Assembly: GCA_007449985.2 (NCBI GenBank)
Contig: VIIQ02000096.1
Span: 1 to 64,000 of the forward strand
Direction: 5' to 3'
DNA: 64,000 nucleotides
Source: Desmodesmus armatus
Lineage: Eukaryota; Chlorophyta; Chlorophyceae; Sphaeropleales; Scenedesmaceae
Shown: in pieces, positions 57,019 through 64,000 of the stretch
How positions within the stretch are numbered: the first letter of the stretch is position 1
Layout: every line of letters starts with the position of its first letter
Position numbers and translations under genes: made by a program
The notes under the pieces: model-generated
The model's database searches: none
What the model was told of the DNA's origin: nothing
What the model saw: the letters and a program-made list of their open reading frames with translations, nothing else

Positions 57019-57796
57019 GCCTCAGAAAGGCAGCAACACTTGCCAGAGTTGTCCCAATCCTCCAGGGCTTCTGCTGCCTTTCAACTGTTAGTAACAACAA
57101 TAGCCCACTCAAAAACCGCACTGCAGCTTAATGACTGCAACCTCCTTGACGTTGTTGATTCGTGACTGCAGCTGCACGATCAGGCTCAAAGCATCACTGC
57201 AACACTTGCACAGCCGGCTGACAACGAAGACAGTCGGATAACGCTGGTAGTGAAGAGGTTTGCTCGCTCAGCAGCGGTGACCCGGTGAATTAATTTGAAG
57301 ACAGTGCTGTCTGTGGAAGACAGTTGCTCAACTACCAGGGTCCAAGTTCTGGGAGTGCAAGTGACTTGGCTATGCTTCCCATCGATGTTTTGTTTCAAGT
57401 TGTGGCTGTCTTGTGGCCCCTAGGTCTGCTGCAATCGGTCTGGTAATGTTCACTTCAGTCAAACAAGTTTGCGCATGTGACAGCTGCAGCGCACTGATGT
57501 GGTAGCAAACTCCTTCGAAGGTGTTCATGTCACTCAAACACTGCAATTTCCCAACTCAAAACTGCCTGGTCTGTGAGGCCGCTACCTGAGTGCAGCACCT
57601 GGGTGTGCCACACGTACTGTACACTGACAGTGTTACCAAGGGAGTGATCAGGAGGCAACCCTCAGCACCCACTGTTATTCTGCAGAGAGGCTTGAAGTGG
57701 GAATCCTCCCACACTTCCTGTCTTGCTGGGCATCCAGCTCACTGCCCGTGACGCAGCCTCAGAAGGGTCCCGTACACGGTGACAGCGCTAGTCCAG
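57019..57796. promoter_or_regulatory. Divergent region, FAH / LRR gene
   Basis: About 780 bases between opposite start codons with no recognised coding sequence. No strong TATA element is seen, and the promoter role is inferred from position only. Confidence 0.35.
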
Positions 57797-60700
57797 ATGC
57801 AGGCAACTGAGCTGCGGCTGGTGCACAGGAAGCTGACAGCCATACCAACAGGTGATGCTATCGTTTAGGTATCCTAGAGCTGTCAACAGTCACCCGGCAC
57901 CTCTTGCTGATGCTGCTTCTGCTACATGTGCGATCACTGCCTGCAGATCTGGCTGCAGAAGCGGACCTCAAGCGATTGGACCTCTCAGACAACCCACTGC
58001 AGCAGCTGCACCCCCAGCACCTTCCAGCAAGCCTGCAGGAACTTGTGCTGGCTGGGTGTCAGCTGCATGGGGCTGTACCTCCCAGTTTGACACAGCTAAC
58101 AGGCCTTCAGCAGCTGCTGCTGTCTGCCAACAGCTTCACAAGTGCCGATGCTGTCTTTTCATGCCCACAGCTGGTGCATGTAGGCCTTGCCTACAACCAC
58201 CTCAGCACACTCTTTACCACTGTCGATGCTGCTGTTGCCAGCGACAGCAGGGCAAGGTGCCACAGCAGCAGCACAACATCTGGCAGTGCGCCCAGGATCC
58301 CCATGACCGTTGCCAGTAAGGCAGGCAGCATCAGTCCTGCCCTCCCGGCCAGGCATGGATCAGCAGCCAGTGCTACCTACGCATTACGCAAGACGAGTGC
58401 AGCAACAAGCAACAGCAGCAGCGGCATCAAGGCATGCAGCAATCCTGGTGTGCTGGCCTCCTGCAAGATCATGAGCCTGGATTTGTCCCACAACCAGGTC
58501 ACAGACCTGTCGCTCATCCTGCAGCAGCTGCAGCAGCTGCCCAAGCTGAGGGCCCTGCACCTACAGGGCAACCCCATCAGCATGCTGCCACACTACAAGG
58601 CGTCAGTCCTGCAGCAGCTACCACAGCTGGTGTACTTGGATGGCCAGGTGTGCTGAGCATGCTTGCTTTACATTGCGGCCAGAACACAATGCGCACGGTA
58701 ACATCCAGACTTGCCTGGTGACAGTTTGCCCAAGTGCTGACCAGGAACATCAGCTCATTTGCCTGACTTGGGACTTGAGAACAAGCTTGTTTTGGCCCAG
58801 TGTTGAGCACTGGCTAGCGGCAACACAGGCACATTGTGCATGCCGTGCAGCTGCAGCACCTGTGAAGCGACAATTGACTGTGAGACTGTCAGAAGTTGCC
58901 ATGTTCTGTGCTGTGCTGTACTGTTGCAGAAGCTGAACGACCTCAGAGCCTTACCAGCTGCTGCCCCTGCCGCCAGTTCCAGCACAACACCCACAGCAGC
59001 AGCAAGTACAGCAGCAGCAGCAGCAGTGGCAGCAGCAGGGGTCCAAGCAGGCGCTGCCGCACAAGGTCAGCCCACGTCCGGACCATCTGCAGCCGCAGCA
59101 GCTGTACCCAGCGCAGGCGGTGCAGCAGCAGATGCAGCAAGTGCTGCTGAAAGCACCTGCTCAGCAGCTGCACATGCACCAGACCCCAACACTGTGACCG
59201 TCACACTGGAACTGTCTGACCTGCAAGTGCTAGAGCCAGCTGCAGCAGTTTTCCAGGCATTGGCTGACAAGGCTGCTGCGCAGCTGCAGCAGCTGCTCTC
59301 AAAGCAGCAGGAGCAGCGGGACCAGCAGCAGCAGCAGCACACCCAGCCAGGCGACAGCAGCACCAGCAGGCCGGCAACGTCATCAGGGGCTCGCACAGAG
59401 GGTCCTGACGGTGCTGACAGCACACCAGGCGCAGCTCGCAAGGTCTCCAGCAGCGGCAGCTGTCCCAACACTGCAAGGTCCCTGGGTGGTGGCAGTGCGG
59501 CCACTGGAGGTGCCAACAACGCCCGCATCAGCGGCAGCGGCAGCATTGCCAGCAGCGGCAGCGGCAGCGGTGCCAGCATTGTCAGCAGCAGCGGGGGCAG
59601 TGTGAACCCTGCGCAGCCTCAGCCGCCTGTGCCTCTACAGTCGTTGAGGTACCACCTGGAAGTGGTGGGGCCGGATGGTGAGTGGTTGTGCGCCTGCTTG
59701 TTTGGGGTGGTGGTGTCAAAACCTGTTGCACTGGCTCATCACTAGCCATAGTGTTTGCTAGTGGCTTTGGCATATGACAAACATGTGAAGCACTACGTAG
59801 TGCTAGTGCTGGTGGTGGTATATGGGTGATACTGATCACAGCTACAGGTGGTCTGGCAATGTGGCTCAAAGGGCCAACCCTCAAGTGGTATCCCTACTAG
59901 GGATACTGGGCCAGCTGCTGCAGCCCAGTGATGGATGCACCAGCTGGTTTTGTGCCCATGCGCGTGTGACTTCGCAGGGTCAGCGATGTGCAGCACGGCA
60001 GTTGTGGTGTCGCCGCCGCCGCCACCTGCAGCACCCGGTGAGGTTACGGCAGCAGCAGCCTTGTCAGTAGAAGGCCCGAAAGGAGCTGGCGCCAAGGGCG
60101 GCAAGCAAGCAGAAGCCAACACGGCACGGCCAGGTGAGTTTCCGAGCACCCTACTGTGAGATGAAAGTCAAGGGCCCTGTACGAGAGAGCTGAGCAGAAA
60201 ACCAACGGTTTCTTTTAGGGTGGCATGGCACTGATTAGCACCATGCTTTGCTGCCTCGCCTCTGTTGTGTTACCCGGCAACAGGATCTTCCATGAAGCCT
60301 GCAGGGGCCAAGGGAGCTGCAGGGGCAGCAGCGCTGCAGCAGCAGGCGGCCGCTGAAGCAGCCGCAGCGGCAGCAGCAGCGCTGGCGGTCCCACCTGGAC
60401 AGCTGAGGGTGCAGCTGAGCTTGCCTGCTGACGTGGTAACAAGGGACTGGCTGCGCACAGGTGCGGCTTCGAATATCCTGCGGACCTGGGGCTCGATCAG
60501 CACTGTGTTCCTGCAAACATTGCAGGCACGGCGCTATCATCGTTTCAGGTCTGGCCTGCATGGCCCACTGACTGCCTACCGGCAGGTCGATGCAGCAACC
60601 AAAAAGTTGAAAGTGGCTGTGGCCCCAGCCATTACTAGGACTAGCGCTAATGCCCTGCAGCAGGGCCCTTGACGAAGAGAAGGTCACCCAACAACAGGGC

Positions 60701-61527
60701 AGGCAGTTGAGCATTGACACCTGTGCCTGCGCATGTTTCCTGCTCACTGCAGGGTTTGACGTGCTGCTCAGGCGCACATGCTTCCAGCCTCAGCCAGTAC
60801 TGCCGCCTGTGCTGGACCTGCAGCCTGGCGGACAGCTTGATGCTATGCATGCAGGAGCAACAGCAGGGGCAGCAGCACCAGCAGCACAGGCACCAGCAGC
60901 TGTGCCTCCTGCAGCCAGCAGCAAGTCAGGCAGCGGGCATGCGGCCACAAAGGGCAGCACTGGTGCTGCTCAGCATGCCAGCAAGACGCAGAGCAACTCG
61001 GGTGCAGCCGCAAACATGTCAGGTAGGCTTCCAAGTTGGGATGGTCTGACTGCAACTGACTGTGATGCTTTGCTTGCACATTACAACGCCTTGTACACAT
61101 GTTGTACCTCACCAAAGGCACGACTGCTGTTACGACTGCTGCGGTCGTCAGCAGCTGAAGCAAGCAGGCCACCCAATCTAGCACCAAACTGCGCCCGTGA
61201 GCTGTCCACCCAACCTCCATGCATGTTCGCAATTGTCCTTGCTGCTGCACACTGCTGACAGGGCGTGAGGTCGCACCCAGCTTACAAGTCACCTGGGAGC
61301 AACAGATGCAGCAGGAGGACCTGGGTATTGCAAGGGTGAAGGCTCCAGCAGTTGTGGAGGGCAGGGGTGCAGCAGGGCAGCCGGTACAGGCAGCTGGGCC
61401 TGTCAGTTTCTGCCCGTCTGCCCCACTGCTGCACCCTGTCAGCAAGATCAGGCTGGCACTATCTGAGGCGCAGCAAATGCAGCAGCAGGTGCCAGGAACC
61501 TGTGCATTCAAGATCACACTGTATTAA
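57797..61527 (+). CDS. Leucine-rich repeat protein with Ala/Ser/Gln-rich middle
   Basis: Seven exons (57797-57851, 57947-58647, 58930-59677, 59978-60133, 60284-60460, 60753-61022, 61262-61527) join in frame to 790 aa. The N-terminal 250 residues hold SDS22-like LRRs (ELRLVHRKLTAIP, LKRLDLSDNPLQQL, LQELVLAGCQL, LQQLLLSANSF, LVHVGLAYNHLSTL, MSLDLSHNQVTDLSLIL, LRALHLQGNPISMLPHYK) ending in the usual LRR cap LPQLVYLDGQ. The middle is Ala-, Ser- and Gln-rich with a coiled-coil-like stretch (VFQALADKAAAQLQQLLSKQ). Two further short conserved-looking parts are LRVQLSLPADVVTRDWLRTG and FDVLLRRTCFQPQPVLPPV, then a last exon with IRLALSEAQQM. The architecture is like ciliary LRR proteins (LRRC family), but I cannot assign an orthologue. 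Confidence 0.8.
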
Positions 61528-62243
61528 TACGGCCTTCGCTTGGCAAGGATTCCCAAACAACGATGCTTTGTTCAGGGCTTACGCTTGGCAATATTTTCAC
61601 TCCTTTCAACTCTTGGATGGGTCACGTGTGATGATGTACTGCTGTCAGTACTTTGGAATCTGTGAAGTACTCAGAAGTGTGAGATTGTTCAGTCGCGACA
61701 GAAGCTTGGATAATGTTCACAAGTACAATCAGTCATCAAACCATTCAAGCCAGTTACAGGCGGGGTTGGCTGACACAAGCAGGCGCAACTGGCCGCTACA
61801 AACAGTAGTCAGGGGTCTGATGAGTCCCACTGCAGGGGGTCTGCAGTACCAGTCATGAGTCATGTACATATGCCCTAACAGTAACCACAAGCTGCTGCTG
61901 AGGTTGGGGCCAGCTGGTGCAGATGCTCGACACCAATGGAAGCCCCGCGGCATTTCAAAACAAAGGAAGCATGAGCTCATAGCTGCCACAGCAGCAGCAT
62001 CCCCAACTCACTGCTGAAGCAACTCACTGCTGAAGCAACTATGTGACAGCAAAAGACTGCGCACACCACCACAGCAGTTTGGCGTTCTAGCATGTGCTCA
62101 GCAACTATCTCGAATGCCAGCTGCTGCGAGTGAAACTCAACGAGAGAGATTTGTGGCCCACGCGCGCTTGCTGCTGCTGTGCTGGCCACCTGCAGGGCTT
62201 GCACGGCTGTGATGCATGTCTCAGGCTAGCGCATGCGGAGGGG
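61528..62243. other. Convergent intergenic region, no gene seen
   Basis: About 700 bases between two convergent stops, presumably two 3' UTRs. A short direct repeat GCAACTCACTGCTGAA is at about 62004-62036. Nothing else is recognised. Confidence 0.5.
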
Positions 62244-63661
62244 TCAGCTGTCAGCGCCGTAGGCTGAAGGCAGCAGGGCACCTGCTACTTGCCGCCCTTC
62301 ATCGTTCAGGAAGTTGAAGTAAGAGATGGCATTTCTCTGCAGCAACAGGCAGGCAGGCAGGAAAGAGACTCGCATGTGGTGCTGGTTGCGACACAGCACA
62401 GCGCAACACAGCATCAAGTCACAAAGTACAGTCTGGGCCGACTGATGTTGTCGCCTGTCAAAATTGATAGTATTCAGACAGGTCAGGTGTTGGTGAACTG
62501 CACCCCACAGCCTGGTTGCTGCCCAACACAGCCAGCAGCATTCAGGTGCTGTGCTGCTGCTGTACTTGTCCTTTGTAGGCCCATATGCTGCCAGGAAGCC
62601 CCACCCACAACCGCACTTGGCAGCCCTAAGTGCTGCCAGACTGTCCCATCCACAACCATAGTTCCAGTTGTGTCTGGCACGGCAGAGCCGCGCAATTTGC
62701 AAGGCAGCCAGGGGCTCATGCGGAAGTTCAAACCACACTCACTGTGTCTAAAGCCTCCACTGCGATACCCCGAGCCCTGAGGTGGTGTATCAGGGGTGGC
62801 GGCAGGGGCCGTATGCGGCTGCCACAGCCCACAATCACCACTTCAGGGGCGGGGTGTGTCAACTCCAGGATGGCAAGGCTGTCAGGTGTGATGTCTTCAA
62901 AGCTTCTCACATCCCACATCAGCCACGACTGCGGCAGGCATAGGATGGGGCCCTCAACGCTCACAGTGTTGACGACAAAGGAGTGAGGCAGGTACCTAGC
63001 AAGGCCAGCAGTACAAATCAGGGTACACCAAGTGAGGCAGTTGGGTTTGCCAGGATATGGTGTTTATGTGTGACCAACCTGTGGGAACCCGCCCTTGCTG
63101 GTACCATGAAAGCCATTAATGACGGAGGTCCAAAGGGTGGGGAATTCAACGAGCCTGCGGCAGAGAGACTGATGTATGCAGCATGGATACTGCATGCAGT
63201 ACTGCTACTGTCAAGCTTCATGGCAACATGATAGGGCTGTGGACCAGTGGTGATGGCCACCTGCCCTGGCTGCAATGCTGCCCAGCCCATTTGCTCTACA
63301 CAGGTCCCGACAGCGTCTGAATACATTTCATCCACGTGTGTGCACTGGCTGTAGGGTTACATATAGCTGAGCTGCCGTCTGTGGCTTGGTGCGCTTGTGT
63401 AAAGGATCACACGCAGTCTCACCCTTGCAGCTTGGTCTTGCCAGCCTCTGCTTGTATCACTCCTGTCAGCCCAGACTGCCACCTGCATGCTGAAGGAGGA
63501 GCAGTTTAACAAGGCTTTCGCAGGTGCCACTGCTGCTACTGCTGGTGATGTAGGTGCTGCCCTGCCTTTGCAAAATTACTGGCTTGCACGCACCGCCTGG
63601 CTTGCGCGGCCCCCAGTTGCAGCAGGTGTGGCAGCTTCTGCCTGACTTGATTCTGGAGCAT
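62244..63661 (-). CDS. NDUFAF3: NADH dehydrogenase (complex I) assembly factor 3 homologue
   Basis: Four exons (63661-63540, 63482-63423, 62995-62743, 62336-62244) join in frame to 175 aa. It is a Mth938-domain protein. In animals NDUFAF3 works in the mitochondrial matrix or inner membrane with NDUFAF4 in early complex I assembly. Family signatures are YLPHSFVVNTVSVEGPILCLP, the core EVVIVGCGSRIRPLPPPL, the helix LRARGIAVEALDT and the C-terminal NAISYFNFLNDEGRQVAGALLP. The first exon (MLQNQVRQKLPHLLQLGAAQ) is Arg/Gln/Leu-rich with no acids, as in a mitochondrial presequence. The first donor (GTAGCA) is weak, so the exact N-terminus is less sure than the rest. Bacterial relatives are DUF498-type proteins. 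Confidence 0.88.
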
Positions 63662-64000
63662 TTGGAGAGTCAAACAGATCAAACTCTAGTCATTATGAAA
63701 TAATATCGGTGACCCAGTGATGGAAAGGGTGGGGTGCCAACAGTGTTGACCAGATCAGTGTTGCCAGCCTGGAGGTACAGCAGCTGACCTGACCGCTCTC
63801 AGCATGGTTGTTTGCAAACTTCTGATGAATTTGTCAATGATCAATTATGACAACGGTGGTTGGATGATGTGTCAATGACCAAGTCTGACAACGGTCTGAG
63901 AACGGCATGATCTGCTCTGCTTCACCACCCATCATCGCTTGTAGTTATTTTCACAACTTCACAGAACATCTGAGCAGCCATGTGTGAGCACGCTGCCATA
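63662..64000. promoter_or_regulatory. Upstream region of the NDUFAF3-like gene
   Basis: No coding sequence recognised. A 26-base imperfect direct repeat (TGTCAATGATCAATTATGAC at about 63831 and TGTCAATGACCAAGTCTGAC at about 63869, both then AACGGT) lies about 170-230 bases before the ATG and could be a paired regulatory site. Confidence 0.35.

Overview
The window looks like nuclear DNA of a motile green alga, most likely in or near the Chlamydomonadales. The evidence is small exons split by many introns with GTGAG/GTGCG-type donors and TGCAG acceptors, heavy CTG/GCA (Leu/Gln/Ala/Ser) codon use, interstitial CCCTAAA-type telomeric tracts, a radial-spoke-type DNAJ gene, a pyruvate formate-lyase activase gene, and GCC2/GCC3 (ephrin-receptor-like) membrane proteins typical of volvocine-type algae. 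The species cannot be fixed from sequence alone. No bacterial operons, CRISPR arrays, rRNA or tRNA genes were recognised. Exon boundaries were assigned by eye from splice consensus plus reading-frame continuity. For eight genes the exon lengths close in frame from ATG to stop.

Layout: 1-4246 is a C-run minisatellite of roughly 90 units. It lies just inside an intron of the RNA polymerase I largest-subunit gene (RPA1, minus strand, 4255-16414, 3' end beyond the window). A 365-bp divergent promoter separates RPA1 from a DNAJB13/RSP16-like gene (16780-20129, +). On the minus strand follow a secreted papain-fold (C39-like) protein gene (21394-28072) whose last intron holds a same-orientation, 5'-truncated LINE, an LRR protein gene (28642-30869), and a large type-I membrane protein gene with GCC2/GCC3 cysteine repeats (32249 to about 39688). 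A small plastid-type protein (40160-41355, +) is followed by 2.8 kb of non-coding DNA with a tandem duplication. Next come a PARP-like ADP-ribosyltransferase gene with an apparent H-Y-E triad (44156-45692, -) and, divergently, the pyruvate formate-lyase activating enzyme gene (46171-48511, +). An ankyrin-repeat gene (51690-54432, -) is flanked by two diverged direct repeats of about 0.75 kb. It is followed by a fatty-acid 2-hydroxylase gene (56206-57018, -) with a duplicated 3' end, an LRR/Ala-rich gene (57797-61527, +) and an NDUFAF3-like complex I assembly factor gene (62244-63661, -).

The genes do not form one pathway. They cover rRNA transcription, ciliary structure, anaerobic/chloroplast metabolism, sphingolipid hydroxylation and mitochondrial complex I assembly. 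The strongest theme is genome dynamics: repeated local duplication of exon 3' ends, most with their 5' splice sites, inside introns, three interstitial telomeric tracts, intronic minisatellites, a LINE, and paired direct repeats around a gene.
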